A stretch of DNA of 64,000 nucleotides from Thalassotalea sediminis (GCF_030295915.1 NZ_AP027361.1:434001-498000), one strand, 5' to 3'. Counted from the stretch's first letter, positions 27,497 through 36,614 are shown. Numbers and translations are program-made. Notes: generated by a model not told the origin, from the sequence alone.

Positions 27497-28273
27497 TTAG
27501 GCTGCGGCGGCTTTTGCGCCAGTTATCAGGGCGACTAAGTCTTCTTTGCTAACGTCTGCAACAGCAACATCAGCAACGGAATGCCCTTGATAAAGGACAA
27601 CAGCGCGGTCACACGTTTCTTTTACGTGTTGCATGTTGTGGCTGATCAGTAAAACAGCGACACCTTGAGAGCTAATCACTTTTATCAAGTCGTTGACTTG
27701 AGCACTTTGCTCAACGCCGAGCGCTGCTGTTGGCTCATCCATAATGACGATATCAGCTCCCCAATTTACTGCTCGTGCAATGGCAATTGCTTGTCGTTGA
27801 CCACCCGATAAATTGTGAATTTGCTCTTTGTAGGAAGGAATGCGCGTGTTTAATCGATTTAACGATTTTTTGGCCTGCTTCAGCATTACTTTATTGTCCA
27901 ACCAACCTAGCCAACGGAGAATAGGGTTTTTGTGTTTTATTTCACGATTTAGAAATAAATTTTGCACAATGTTAAATTCCGGGATCATGGCAAGATCTTG
28001 AAATACGGTTTCTATGCCAACATCACGCGCTTCTTGAGGAGATTGAATATTGACCTCGTGACCGTTTACGATAACTTGACCAGCATCAGGTTGGTGTATG
28101 CCGGAAATGCACTTGACTAAAGTCGATTTACCCGCACCGTTGTCACCGAGTAAACCAACAACTTCACCTTTATTTATTTTAAAACTGACATCTTTGAGGG
28201 CATGAACACCACCAAAACTCTTTTTGATTGACGTTAATTCCAATGCTGATTGATCTAATGCTGTTCTAACCAT
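27497..28273 (-). CDS. CUT2-type sugar ABC transporter, single-domain ATP-binding protein
   Basis: Start set at the ATG at 28273 (258 aa), preceded by AAGGAG at 8 nt; the longer frame would run back into the permease gene. Walker A GDNGAGKST, Q-loop, signature LSGGQRQAIAIARA and Walker B IVIMDEPTAA are intact. Closest type is RbsA/FrcA, but most CUT2 ATPases are fused double-domain proteins of ~500 residues; this one is half size like FrcA of rhizobial fructose importers. It overlaps the permease stop by 8 nt (ATGGTTAG). Confidence 0.88.
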   Translation of the reverse strand: MVRTALDQSALELTSIKKSFGGVHALKDVSFKINKGEVVGLLGDNGAGKSTLVKCISGIHQPDAGQVIVNGHEVNIQSPQEARDVGIETVFQDLAMIPEFNIVQNLFLNREIKHKNPILRWLGWLDNKVMLKQAKKSLNRLNTRIPSYKEQIHNLSGGQRQAIAIARAVNWGADIVIMDEPTAALGVEQSAQVNDLIKVISSQGVAVLLISHNMQHVKETCDRAVVLYQGHSVADVAVADVSKEDLVALITGAKAAAA

Positions 28274-29234
28274 TTCTAATCTCCTTAACGCCAATTGCCA
28301 CGGCAATGATCAAAATTACACCACGAGCAATCATTTGTTCGTTGGTAGAAAATCCTGACAATATAAGACCATTGTTAATCATTCCCATGATCCATGAGCC
28401 TAAAATGGCACCTATAATACAGGCTCGGCCACCGAATAAACTGGTACCACCAATAGCAACGGCTGCTATAACGGTTAGCAAGTCAGCTTCACCTAAGGTG
28501 TAGCGTGCGCCGTGAAGTCTGCCGGCATAAAGTAGGCCCGCTAAAGCTGCCGCTGCCGAAGAGGCTACCAAGGCATAGATTCTAATGCGAGTGACTTTAA
28601 GCCCCATTGCCAGAGATGCAGTCGGATTACCACCTACAGCAAGTACGTGTCGTCCAGCAGCAAGTTTATTGAGTATGATGTAGGCAATTGCGCCAATGCC
28701 TATGGTCCAGATAAGTAATACTGGAACACCAAAGACATTACCCGCACCAAATATAAAGTTAAAATCCTGATTAATAATTGGTACAGACTCTAAGTTAGTG
28801 ATTTGTCTTGCGATACCAGTAACAATTCCCATTGTACCTAAGGTAATGAGCAGCGAAGATACCTGCAGGCGTTCAATTAAAAAGCCATTGACCAAGCCAA
28901 TAGCAACACCAACAGTTAACGCACCTAATACGGCAAAATGAATACCGGTGTACTGCAAAAGCAGCGCGCCGACTAACGCACTTAAAGCAACGGTGGAGCC
29001 GATCGACAAATCAATATGTCCCACGGCAAGCGCAAACGTTAGTCCTACAGCCATAATGGTGAGTGGCGCAGTTTGCTTTACAATATTCATGAAGTTGGCA
29101 ACCGTTAGAAAAGCTGTATCGTGCAGAATAACGGCAAAGAACAACATGACAAATAAGAAGATGTAATATATGTATGCATCGCGCCTTAATACGACCTGCT
29201 TAAATTGACTGATAGATAAACTCTGGGTGGTCAT
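28266..29234 (-). CDS. CUT2-type sugar ABC transporter, permease
   Basis: A 322-residue inner-membrane protein of the RbsC/FrcC family with about 8-10 hydrophobic segments. Family stretches: PLTIMAVGLTFALAVGHIDLSIGS near residue 55, GFLIERLQVSSLLITLGTMGI, and GEADLLTVIAAVAIGGTSLFGG towards the end. It forms the membrane channel of the importer with the neighbouring ATPase. Its start overlaps the stop of the substrate-binding protein gene by 4 nt (ATGA). Confidence 0.9.
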   Translation of the reverse strand: MTTQSLSISQFKQVVLRRDAYIYYIFLFVMLFFAVILHDTAFLTVANFMNIVKQTAPLTIMAVGLTFALAVGHIDLSIGSTVALSALVGALLLQYTGIHFAVLGALTVGVAIGLVNGFLIERLQVSSLLITLGTMGIVTGIARQITNLESVPIINQDFNFIFGAGNVFGVPVLLIWTIGIGAIAYIILNKLAAGRHVLAVGGNPTASLAMGLKVTRIRIYALVASSAAAALAGLLYAGRLHGARYTLGEADLLTVIAAVAIGGTSLFGGRACIIGAILGSWIMGMINNGLILSGFSTNEQMIARGVILIIAVAIGVKEIRNG

Positions 29235-30331
29235 TCTGAATCCTCGTTGGTCTGTTGCAACGCTTTATTTAATAACGAAGGCAATGGTGTTTTATAGGCT
29301 TGGTGCCAAATTGACGAAATTTCTTTTTTGGTGACTTTGTCAAATGGCACAATAGTAACAGGTGCTGCAGACTGACCTATAAAGGACGCAGCACCAAGTT
29401 TTGCCATGGTCGCGCCAATATCAAATGGGCGATCTGATACTGTGCCATATAAATTGCCATCAATGGCCATGTCTAATAGATTATTAATACCTAAATCATG
29501 CGTGACAACTTTAATGTCTCGTCTGTCTAAAGACCGAAGTGATTCGATTACGCCTTCGGCAGCGGTATCCCATGAAACATAAATAGCTTGCAACTCAGGG
29601 TTTTGCAGTACCATTGCAGCTGTGATGTTGCTGGTTTCATGTTCTTTAATAAAACCACGTTTGGTAACAACATTGATGTCAGGGTAGTTCGAGAGTGCAT
29701 CTTCAAAGGCTTGATCGCGATTGTTGGTAATAAAATATTTGGCGTCATGATAAAGAATGCCTAAATTACCTTTATTGTCTAGAGATTCAGCAACTAGCTC
29801 TGCTGCCGCTTCACCCATGCCAAACATGTCATCAGTGACAATACCGACGTAGTCTCTGCCGTGAACAAAGCCATCAATAGGGTTACTCAATAAGACCAAT
29901 TTAGCGCCACTGTTAATCGCTGCTCGATAGCTACTACTGGTACTGATACTATCAACAGATAAAGATAAAATGATATCGGGAGACAAGGCACTGATGTTTT
30001 CAAGGTCTGCCACTTGCTTTGCCGGATCAAATTGTGCGTCTGTTACAGCGACAACCTTTACGCCCAAGTCTTCAAATGTTTTGGTTGCACCTTTAGTAAC
30101 AGCACTTACCCAAGCACTTGAACCATGCCATACAAGGGCAGCAGTTAACTTTTTCGCTTTTATCGTACTGATGTCTTGTTTTGACAAATTAACGTCATCT
30201 GATTTGGCTGCATTTTTAATGCTATCAACATCAACTGCGTAGGAAAAGACACTAAACATCGTTGAAATTAAAGTGGAAATTAATAATAATTTTCGCGTTG
30301 GTTTTAGTAATTTTTGGCGATAACTAGCCAT
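29231..30331 (-). CDS. CUT2-type sugar ABC transporter, periplasmic substrate-binding protein
   Basis: A 366-residue exported protein (signal peptide ~1-32, cut near SYA-VD). Residues ~55-350 form a type I periplasmic-binding fold of the RbsB/TorT class: AALVWHGSSAWVSAVTKGATKTFE, VVAVTDAQFDPAKQVADLENI, then two Rossmann-like lobes. First gene of the ABC operon, with a good promoter upstream and an AGGA before the ATG. The ligand cannot be read from the sequence; the GH3 neighbour suggests an amino sugar or a glycoside containing one. Confidence 0.87.
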   Translation of the reverse strand: MASYRQKLLKPTRKLLLISTLISTMFSVFSYAVDVDSIKNAAKSDDVNLSKQDISTIKAKKLTAALVWHGSSAWVSAVTKGATKTFEDLGVKVVAVTDAQFDPAKQVADLENISALSPDIILSLSVDSISTSSSYRAAINSGAKLVLLSNPIDGFVHGRDYVGIVTDDMFGMGEAAAELVAESLDNKGNLGILYHDAKYFITNNRDQAFEDALSNYPDINVVTKRGFIKEHETSNITAAMVLQNPELQAIYVSWDTAAEGVIESLRSLDRRDIKVVTHDLGINNLLDMAIDGNLYGTVSDRPFDIGATMAKLGAASFIGQSAAPVTIVPFDKVTKKEISSIWHQAYKTPLPSLLNKALQQTNEDSE

Positions 30332-30364
30332 GAATTTATCCTAATAATGTTCTCCATTAAGGCT

Positions 30365-30402
30365 ATCTTAGTGCCATTATTTTATTTGTCAATCATTTTG
30401 AC
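30365..30402 (-). promoter_or_regulatory. Promoter of the sugar ABC operon with overlapping operator
   Basis: On the minus strand TTGACA (complement of 30388-30393), 17-nt spacer, TAAGAT (complement of 30365-30370): close to the sigma70 consensus. The -35 box is inside the palindrome GTCAA-TCATT-TTGAC (30388-30402), which also occurs in front of the TonB receptor at 25714. The position suits repression by the divergently encoded ROK protein. Confidence 0.65.
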
Positions 30403-30504
30403 TTAATGGTTTTTGTTTAAATGTTCACCACAATTAGTTTTACTATTGGTACTACTTTTCCGTAAAATATCAGTATAATAACGATAATTAATTATTCATT
30501 TGGG

Positions 30505-31707
30505 GTGATTGTTCATTTGAAAGGTTCAAACTCAAAGCAAAATAAAGCTTTAAACTTACGCTTAGCATTATCAGAAATTGTCACGCAAGGACCAATTTCT
30601 CGCGTTGAAATATCTAGGCGTACCCACCTGACAAAGCAAACAATTACCAATATGGTTGAAGAGTTACTTGAAATCGGCCTAATTGAAGAAATTGGTATTA
30701 AAAAAGAAGGGGCGGTTGGCAAGCCGTCTAAAATGCTAAATTTAAAAGATGAGAGCGTCTATAGTTTTGCATTAAGAATTTTCCCAACCAAAATTCAAGC
30801 AGGCATATTTTCTTTAAAAGGCAACGAAGTTGCACGAAAAAATATAGACTACGATAAAGCGGATATTTTTTCTGAAATAGCGCAACTCTTTAATACCCTA
30901 CTGGCGGAAAACTCACTTACTAGTGCTCAAATATTGGGTGTAGGCGCTATTTTTGTTAATGAAACACATCACACTTTGTCTAGCTACCAACAAGGTCTTG
31001 AGTTTAAACAACAACTTGCAGATACTTTATCATTACCCGTTGCGACTGAAACAACAGCTTCAGCATGTGCCGCTTATCAAATGCTTTATGGCGAAGCCAA
31101 ACAATTACATAGTTTCATTTGTGTCCACCTTTCAGACGTCGTTGAAGCGGCAGTTGTTTACGATCGAAAAATACTCTTAGGTAAAAACGGTTTAACGGGT
31201 GCCATTGGAGAGTTGTTTGTGACACCTGAAACAGACGAAAAAACGTTAGAATTAGGCCGACTAAATGACTTTGCCTCGCTTACCTCGCTAAAACAGTTTT
31301 TAAATTTTGATGCGGTAAGTCACGAAGAACTTGCTCAACATTGTCAAGAAAATCAAAAAGCGTTTTTTATGTGGCTCGAACAGGCCGCAGAGCCAATGCG
31401 CATTGCAATTCATTCACTTGAAACCTTACTCAATTGCCAAACGATTATTATTGGTGGTGATGTGAGTTCATGGTTTTTAGACAAATTTATTACTCAGCTT
31501 CGACCATACATACCATCTATTGCTCAATACGGTGATTTAGATGTCGTTAGGTTAATTAAAACCCCGCATGTAGAAGAAGTGCCTTTAAAAGGTGCCGCCA
31601 CATTACCGTTACATGCCGCATTGTCTATCGACAATATGCAAACGTTATCGTTGCCTACTATTGGTTCTTTGCAGTCGCTTCAGCGTGCTATTTATTTAGG
31701 TAATTAA
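30505..31707 (+). CDS. ROK-family transcriptional regulator of the sugar locus
   Basis: A 400-residue protein with an N-terminal winged helix (~10-75: ISRVEISRRTHLTKQTITNMVEEL) and a C-terminal ROK domain. The ROK part is degenerate: the zinc motif C-x-C-G-x-x-G-C-x-E is absent, and the kinase/inducer signature (E-N-D-x-N) reads TETTASACAA. It is thus a regulator, not a kinase, and its inducer pocket is probably altered. GTG start at 30505 without a clear Shine-Dalgarno; a TTG at 30517, 11 nt after GGGG, is an alternative. TATAAT at 30474-30479 is a likely -10. Divergent from the ABC operon, whose promoter holds the shared palindrome. Confidence 0.85.
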   Translation: MIVHLKGSNSKQNKALNLRLALSEIVTQGPISRVEISRRTHLTKQTITNMVEELLEIGLIEEIGIKKEGAVGKPSKMLNLKDESVYSFALRIFPTKIQAGIFSLKGNEVARKNIDYDKADIFSEIAQLFNTLLAENSLTSAQILGVGAIFVNETHHTLSSYQQGLEFKQQLADTLSLPVATETTASACAAYQMLYGEAKQLHSFICVHLSDVVEAAVVYDRKILLGKNGLTGAIGELFVTPETDEKTLELGRLNDFASLTSLKQFLNFDAVSHEELAQHCQENQKAFFMWLEQAAEPMRIAIHSLETLLNCQTIIIGGDVSSWFLDKFITQLRPYIPSIAQYGDLDVVRLIKTPHVEEVPLKGAATLPLHAALSIDNMQTLSLPTIGSLQSLQRAIYLGN

Positions 31708-31759
31708 AGTCATCAGTAAATAGCTAATACGCCTAATGAATATGGTGCAGCGTAGTAAA

Positions 31760-31789
31760 GTTGACGAATGTTGTTAAACATTCGTCAAC
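31760..31789. terminator. Hairpin between the convergent ROK and LysR genes
   Basis: GTTGACGAATGTT (31760-31772) and AACATTCGTCAAC (31777-31789) form a perfect 13-bp stem with a 4-nt loop. Only short T stretches flank it on either side. Likely a shared bidirectional terminator. Confidence 0.6.
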
Positions 31790-31821
31790 AGTGTTTCTGT
31801 GTTAGTGCGTGCTACTCACTT

Positions 31822-32733
31822 TTAATCCGACCTTAAGCTAATTTGATTAGTAAAGTATGCTTTCATAAAATTAAGCAATAATCGCAGTTTCTTTGAATTG
31901 GCAGTACCTGGAGGGAATACACCATAAACATTTATGTCGTTAAACTCATAGTCATCTAAAACTCGTTGCAAGGTGCCAGCTTGTATTTTTGGCCAAGCAT
32001 CATAAATAGGAATGCGTGCTAATCCATAGCCAGCCTCGACAAATGCGGTACGTGCAGCAGCATTATTTGTACTAATACTTCCTTGGGTGTTAATACTGAA
32101 TGAACGATTGCCTTTCTTTATGTTTAATACGCCAGAGGTTAATTTATAGATTACCCATTGATGAGCCGCTAAGTCGGCAGGGCTTTTGGGTCGCCCATAT
32201 TGAAGAAAATATTCCGGTGAACCACATAGGCAGGTTTTTAATGTCGCCAACTTACTCGCTTGTAAACCAGAATCTGGGAGAGGTGCCCCACGAATGGCTA
32301 AATCGATACCTTCTTTCATGATATTAACGACTTCATCTGTGAGCATAACATCAAGCTCAATTTTAGGATAAATTCTCTTAAACTCGTTAAGTGCAGGTAC
32401 AATTGTTTGTAGGCCCACATTGACTGGGCAAGTTAATTTAAGTAACCCGATAGGTTCATTTTTGAAATTTTCAATTTGTTGATTAGCTGCACTAGCTTGC
32501 TCCGCAATAGCATGACATCGCTCATAAAAAGCTTGGCCTGCTTCCGTGAGATTAATTGAACGTGTGGAGCGATTAAGTAGTTTTACTTCAAACTGTGCTT
32601 CAAGTTTTTTTAAGTGATAACTCACAACGGCACGAGATACCCCTAAATGTTTTGCTGCTGCACTTAAGCTGCCTTGCTCAATTACTTGGGCGAATACCAC
32701 CATGCTCTTAAGTTGTTCGAATGATACATTCAT
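31822..32733 (-). CDS. LysR-family transcriptional regulator
   Basis: Start set at the internal ATG at 32733 (303 aa), which has AGG 8 nt upstream and gives the usual LysR length. N-terminal HTH: FAQVIEQGSLSAAAKHLGVSRAVVSYHLKKLE; C-terminal effector domain with GLLKLTCPVNVG and CLCGSPEYF typical of the CrgA/AaeR-like group. Divergent from the DJ-1/YqhD operon with ~150 bp between, so it probably controls that operon, perhaps in response to reactive aldehydes (inference). Confidence 0.87.
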   Translation of the reverse strand: MNVSFEQLKSMVVFAQVIEQGSLSAAAKHLGVSRAVVSYHLKKLEAQFEVKLLNRSTRSINLTEAGQAFYERCHAIAEQASAANQQIENFKNEPIGLLKLTCPVNVGLQTIVPALNEFKRIYPKIELDVMLTDEVVNIMKEGIDLAIRGAPLPDSGLQASKLATLKTCLCGSPEYFLQYGRPKSPADLAAHQWVIYKLTSGVLNIKKGNRSFSINTQGSISTNNAAARTAFVEAGYGLARIPIYDAWPKIQAGTLQRVLDDYEFNDINVYGVFPPGTANSKKLRLLLNFMKAYFTNQISLRSD

Positions 32734-32810
32734 ACATTCGCCTAATAATAAAAATACGCTTAATGATGATTGTATCAATTTTTAATACAAAGTTGTCAGT
32801 TTTATCTGCA

Positions 32811-32839
32811 TTGTTCAGGTATGAATGTGTGCTTATACT
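32811..32839 (+). promoter_or_regulatory. Candidate promoter of the DJ-1/yqhD operon
   Basis: TTGTTC (32811-32816), 17-nt spacer, TATACT (32834-32839); predicted start near 32846, 40 nt before the first ATG. The -10 overlaps the imperfect palindrome TATACTGCTCGTATA. Confidence 0.45.
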
Positions 32840-32885
32840 GCTCGTATAGTAATAAACAACGCGCTTATTTAATGGACAAATCACA

Positions 32886-33572
32886 ATGACTAAAAAAATA
32901 CTAATGGTTCTGACTTCACATGATAAACTGGGTAACACGGGACAAAAAACGGGATTCTGGGCTGAAGAGTTTGCAGCACCTTATTACACCTTTACTGATG
33001 CTGGTGCTGAAGTAACCATCGCCACTCCCTTAGGTGGTCAAGCGCCAATTGATCCAACAAGCAAAATGCCAGATTTCCAAACTGCTGCTACAGATCGCTA
33101 CGACGCTGATGAAGTCGCTCAGGCTAAAATTGCTGCGACGGAAAAATTATCTTCACTTAATGAGAGAGATTTTGATGGTGTTTTCTATCCTGGTGGTCAC
33201 GGTCCACTTTGGGATCTTACCGATAGTATTGATTCGATTACCTTGATTGAAAACTTTCTAAAAGCAGGTAAGGGTGTAGCGACAGTGTGTCATGCCAGCG
33301 CAGCGTTATTAAATGTAAAACAAGCGTCTGGCGAATTTGCTATTAACAATAAAGCGATCACAGGCTTCTCTAACAGTGAAGAAGAAGCCGTACAATTAAC
33401 AAATGTAGTACCATTTTTACTTGAAGATGAACTCATCAAGCGTGGTGGTGACTATCAAAAAGCAAAAGACTGGCATGCTTTTGTAGTACAAGATGGTTTA
33501 ATTATTACAGGTCAAAATCCAGCAAGTTCAGCGTTAACGGCTGAAAAACTACTTAAGCAACTTGCGTCGTAA
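32886..33572 (+). CDS. DJ-1/PfpI-family protein, Hsp31-like (probable glutathione-independent glyoxalase)
   Basis: A 228-residue protein of the class I glutamine-amidotransferase-like superfamily. The nucleophile elbow is VCHASAA (Cys135, followed by His136), with FYPGGHGPLWDL before it and ITGFSNSEE after it, the same order as in yeast Hsp31. These proteins convert methylglyoxal to lactate without glutathione and may act as chaperones. It is 45 nt upstream of yqhD, another aldehyde-detoxifying enzyme, which fits a carbonyl-stress operon. Confidence 0.85.
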   Translation: MTKKILMVLTSHDKLGNTGQKTGFWAEEFAAPYYTFTDAGAEVTIATPLGGQAPIDPTSKMPDFQTAATDRYDADEVAQAKIAATEKLSSLNERDFDGVFYPGGHGPLWDLTDSIDSITLIENFLKAGKGVATVCHASAALLNVKQASGEFAINNKAITGFSNSEEEAVQLTNVVPFLLEDELIKRGGDYQKAKDWHAFVVQDGLIITGQNPASSALTAEKLLKQLAS

Positions 33573-33617
33573 ACAGACATGTTATCAATATGTTGTTGAA
33601 AAATTTTAGGATAAAAA

Positions 33618-34775
33618 ATGTTAAATTTCAGTTTTAAAAACCCAACCAGTATTCACTTTGGCGAAGGAAAAATTGCCGCCATTTCAAAAGAAATTCCTTT
33701 AAATGCAAGGGTTTTATTGGTTTATGGCGGTGGTTCGATAAAAAATAATGGCGTATATGAGCAAGTTGTAGCCGCACTTAGTGAACACACTTGGTTTGAA
33801 TTCTCAGGTATTGAACCAAATCCGAGTTACGATACGTTGATGAAGGCCCAACAGATAATTAAAGCAGAGCGAATAGATTATTTACTGGCTGTAGGTGGTG
33901 GCTCTGTTGTAGATGGTGCTAAATTTATTGCTGCTGCGACATTATATAAGGGGAATGATCCTTGGGATATTCTCGCTAAACAACAAGCCATTACAGAAGC
34001 GTTGCCCATAGGGGCGGTTTTAACACTGCCTGCAACAGGCTCTGAAAGTAATGGTAACTCTGTGGTAACTAGAGATGGCGATAAGCTTGCATTTTCTAGT
34101 CCTTTAGTTTGCCCTCTTTTTGCGGTATTAGATCCTAAAGTAACCCTATCACTCTCTGATCGTCAGATCAGTAATGGTGTAGTTGATGCGTTTGTGCATA
34201 CTATCGAGCAATACTTAACCTACAACGTGAATGGTAAGGTACAAGACCGTTTTAGTGAAGGGCTATTACAAACCTTGATTGAGGAAGGCCCTAAAGCGTT
34301 ATCACCAGCTACGAAAGAAGATGTAGAAATTCGAGCCAATATTATGTGGTCGGCAACTATGGCCTTAAATGGCTTGATTGGTGCTGGTGTGCCACAGGAT
34401 TGGTCAACACATATGATAGGTCATGAACTCACCGGTGCTTTTGGTATTGACCACGCACGAACGTTGTCAATTGTATTGCCCGCGGTTATGAAAGTTTGTC
34501 GAGAGAGCAAGCGAGATAAATTATTACAATATGCTGCTCGCGTTTGGCAGTTAAATGAAGGGAGTGAAAACGAACGCATCGACCAAGCTATTCACTTGAC
34601 CGAAACATTTTTCAAAAGCATGCAAGTACCAACACGCTTATCTGATGTAGATCTTGGCATGAGTGATATTGATATAGTCATTAATCGATTAGAGCAACAT
34701 GGCATGACCGCACTAGGTGAGCATGGAGATATTACGATAGCGAAAAGTCGTGAAATTTTAACGCAAGCAGTTTAA
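33618..34775 (+). CDS. yqhD: NADPH-dependent aldehyde reductase YqhD (iron-containing alcohol dehydrogenase family)
   Basis: A 385-residue enzyme very close to E. coli YqhD along its whole length: RVLLVYGGGSIKNNGVYEQV, LLAVGGGSVVDGAKFIAAA (NADP-binding), LTLPATGSESN, and the metal-ligand region DAFVHTIEQY, HMIGHELTGAFGIDHA with the Asp/His ligands. YqhD reduces short-chain aldehydes, including methylglyoxal and lipid-peroxidation products. AGGA precedes the start. A strong terminator follows. Confidence 0.94.
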   Translation: MLNFSFKNPTSIHFGEGKIAAISKEIPLNARVLLVYGGGSIKNNGVYEQVVAALSEHTWFEFSGIEPNPSYDTLMKAQQIIKAERIDYLLAVGGGSVVDGAKFIAAATLYKGNDPWDILAKQQAITEALPIGAVLTLPATGSESNGNSVVTRDGDKLAFSSPLVCPLFAVLDPKVTLSLSDRQISNGVVDAFVHTIEQYLTYNVNGKVQDRFSEGLLQTLIEEGPKALSPATKEDVEIRANIMWSATMALNGLIGAGVPQDWSTHMIGHELTGAFGIDHARTLSIVLPAVMKVCRESKRDKLLQYAARVWQLNEGSENERIDQAIHLTETFFKSMQVPTRLSDVDLGMSDIDIVINRLEQHGMTALGEHGDITIAKSREILTQAV

Positions 34776-34797
34776 AGACTAACCTATTTAATAGAAG

Positions 34798-34823
34798 TCC
34801 CTGGCGGAATTGCCAGGGATTTT
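34798..34823 (+). terminator. Rho-independent terminator of the DJ-1/yqhD operon
   Basis: TCCCTGGC (34798-34805), loop GGAATT, GCCAGGGA (34812-34819), then TTTTG. It lies 22 nt after the yqhD stop. Confidence 0.85.
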
Positions 34824-34943
34824 GCGTTATGAACGCATGTTAATGTAAGGTTCGTTGAAACATGAATAAGTAAACTGTAATCTTAAAAAAGTATTGGCTT
34901 ATCAATGCCGTCAAAGCGTCATCAATAAGCCGTACGTGTTAGG

Positions 34944-36614
34944 TTACGTGTGCGTCTGTTGAATTTCCGGCTGATGATTAATATGACTAAGAGCAAATTC
35001 AATTGCTTCAACTCTGTTGTTATAACTGTCGATGCCCGATACATTGTCTAAAATATGGAATTTCTCAAGTTGTTTAAACGTTTGTTTATTGGGGCAGAGC
35101 AACAACACTTTACATTGCGAATCTATGGCATCTTTGATGGCATTTTCTAAGGCAAGGCCAACTGTTACGTCAATCATAGGAACATCAGTCAAATCTAGTA
35201 TCATTACTTGATAGTCAGTAATACTGGAATGTTGGCGAGATATCGCCTTGGAAACACTAAAGATCATTGGTCCAGATAAATATACTAACAACACTTTGCC
35301 TTTCGCTTCTTCTAATAGCGAGCGTTCTGTTTCGGTCAGTGGTACGTCACTGTCAGCATCGCTGATCGCTTTTACTTGCTTTGCTTGTGTGCGGCTTAGT
35401 TGTTCAATAATAATAATATTAGAAATAAATACCCCTAAGCCAACAGCGACAATGAGATCAACAAAAACAGTTAAAAACATGACGCCATACATGATCACAG
35501 TGCCTTGAATGTTGACCTTATGCGCACGTTGAATAAAGCTCCAATCCAAAATATTTATACCAACAAACACAGCGATACCTGCAAGTACAGCCATAGGTAT
35601 CGGTTCGGTTAAACCACCCGCCACAAGCACAACAAAGGCAAGTATACCAGCGCGAATAATGCCTGATAATGGTGAGCGAGCACCAACTTGTATATTGGTT
35701 ACCGTGCCCATCGTTGCACCGGCGCCAGGTAAAGCACCAAATAATCCAGAAAGCATATTGGCAATACCTTGCCCTCGCAATTCTTTATCGGAGTCATGTT
35801 CTTTACGTGTCAATGAATCACCAATAACAGCGGTAAGTAATGTATCAATACACCCTAATGTACCCAGTACTAATGCATCAATAACCATGGTGGTAAACAT
35901 TTCTGCATTAAAGTGTGGGATCACTAATGATGGTAATCCAGCAGGAATCTCACCGATGCGTCTGATGTCTTCAAAATCAAATAAAATGATAGAAACTAAA
36001 GTAACGAAAAACAACGCAACCAGTTGTGCTGGCACATATTTTTGGTACTGTTTTGGAAAGTAAAACAACACGCCTAAGGTCATTAGCCCTAATAATAACT
36101 CGCTAAAACTCACGTTGAGAATGGTGTCTGGTAATGCAGACAAAGTACCTAATACTCCCCCTGCAGGGGCAGGGCTTCCTAGCAAGGGTGATAATTGAAG
36201 TATAATAAGAATGACACCAATACCAGACATAAAGCCTGATATCACGCTATAAGGCATTAAGGTGACATATTTGCCGAGTTTTAACGTACCAAGGAGTACC
36301 TGAAAGGCACCTGCCATCATGACAACGGTAAATGACATCGCAAGCCCTGTCTCTGGGTACTTTGCCATCATACTGGTTAAAACCGCGGTCATGATGACCG
36401 TCATAGGACCTGTAGGCTCAGAAATTAACGTTGAGGAACCGCCGAATAAAGCGGCGAAAAAGCCCACCATAATGGCGCCCCAAAGACCAGCTTCGGCACC
36501 GGCGCCAGAAGCGACACCAAAGGCAAGCGCTAATGGTAAGGAAATAATAGCAGTTGTTACACCACCAAATAAATCACCTTTCACATTAATTGATTTAAAT
36601 CGACTATCAAACAA
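34944..36614 (-). CDS. SulP-family anion transporter with STAS domain, BicA-like (probable sodium-bicarbonate symporter)
   Basis: A 556-residue membrane protein: about 14 transmembrane segments (~15-415) and a cytoplasmic STAS domain (~440-545, KVLLVYLSGPMIFSVSKAI). It shares long near-identical stretches with cyanobacterial BicA, e.g. LALAFGVASGAGAEAGLWGA, LISEPTGPMTV, SGFMSGIG and LGCIDTLLTAV, so bicarbonate is more likely than sulfate. The start is a TTG at 36614 with AAGG 9 nt upstream; no better start was seen. Its partner genes (carbonic anhydrase) are not in the window. Confidence 0.85.
   Translation of the reverse strand: MFDSRFKSINVKGDLFGGVTTAIISLPLALAFGVASGAGAEAGLWGAIMVGFFAALFGGSSTLISEPTGPMTVIMTAVLTSMMAKYPETGLAMSFTVVMMAGAFQVLLGTLKLGKYVTLMPYSVISGFMSGIGVILIILQLSPLLGSPAPAGGVLGTLSALPDTILNVSFSELLLGLMTLGVLFYFPKQYQKYVPAQLVALFFVTLVSIILFDFEDIRRIGEIPAGLPSLVIPHFNAEMFTTMVIDALVLGTLGCIDTLLTAVIGDSLTRKEHDSDKELRGQGIANMLSGLFGALPGAGATMGTVTNIQVGARSPLSGIIRAGILAFVVLVAGGLTEPIPMAVLAGIAVFVGINILDWSFIQRAHKVNIQGTVIMYGVMFLTVFVDLIVAVGLGVFISNIIIIEQLSRTQAKQVKAISDADSDVPLTETERSLLEEAKGKVLLVYLSGPMIFSVSKAISRQHSSITDYQVMILDLTDVPMIDVTVGLALENAIKDAIDSQCKVLLLCPNKQTFKQLEKFHILDNVSGIDSYNNRVEAIEFALSHINHQPEIQQTHT

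Noticed and set aside
35659..36063. A 134-residue plus-strand frame opposite the SulP transporter
   Set aside because: It mirrors the conserved transporter codons and has no signal or known homologue.
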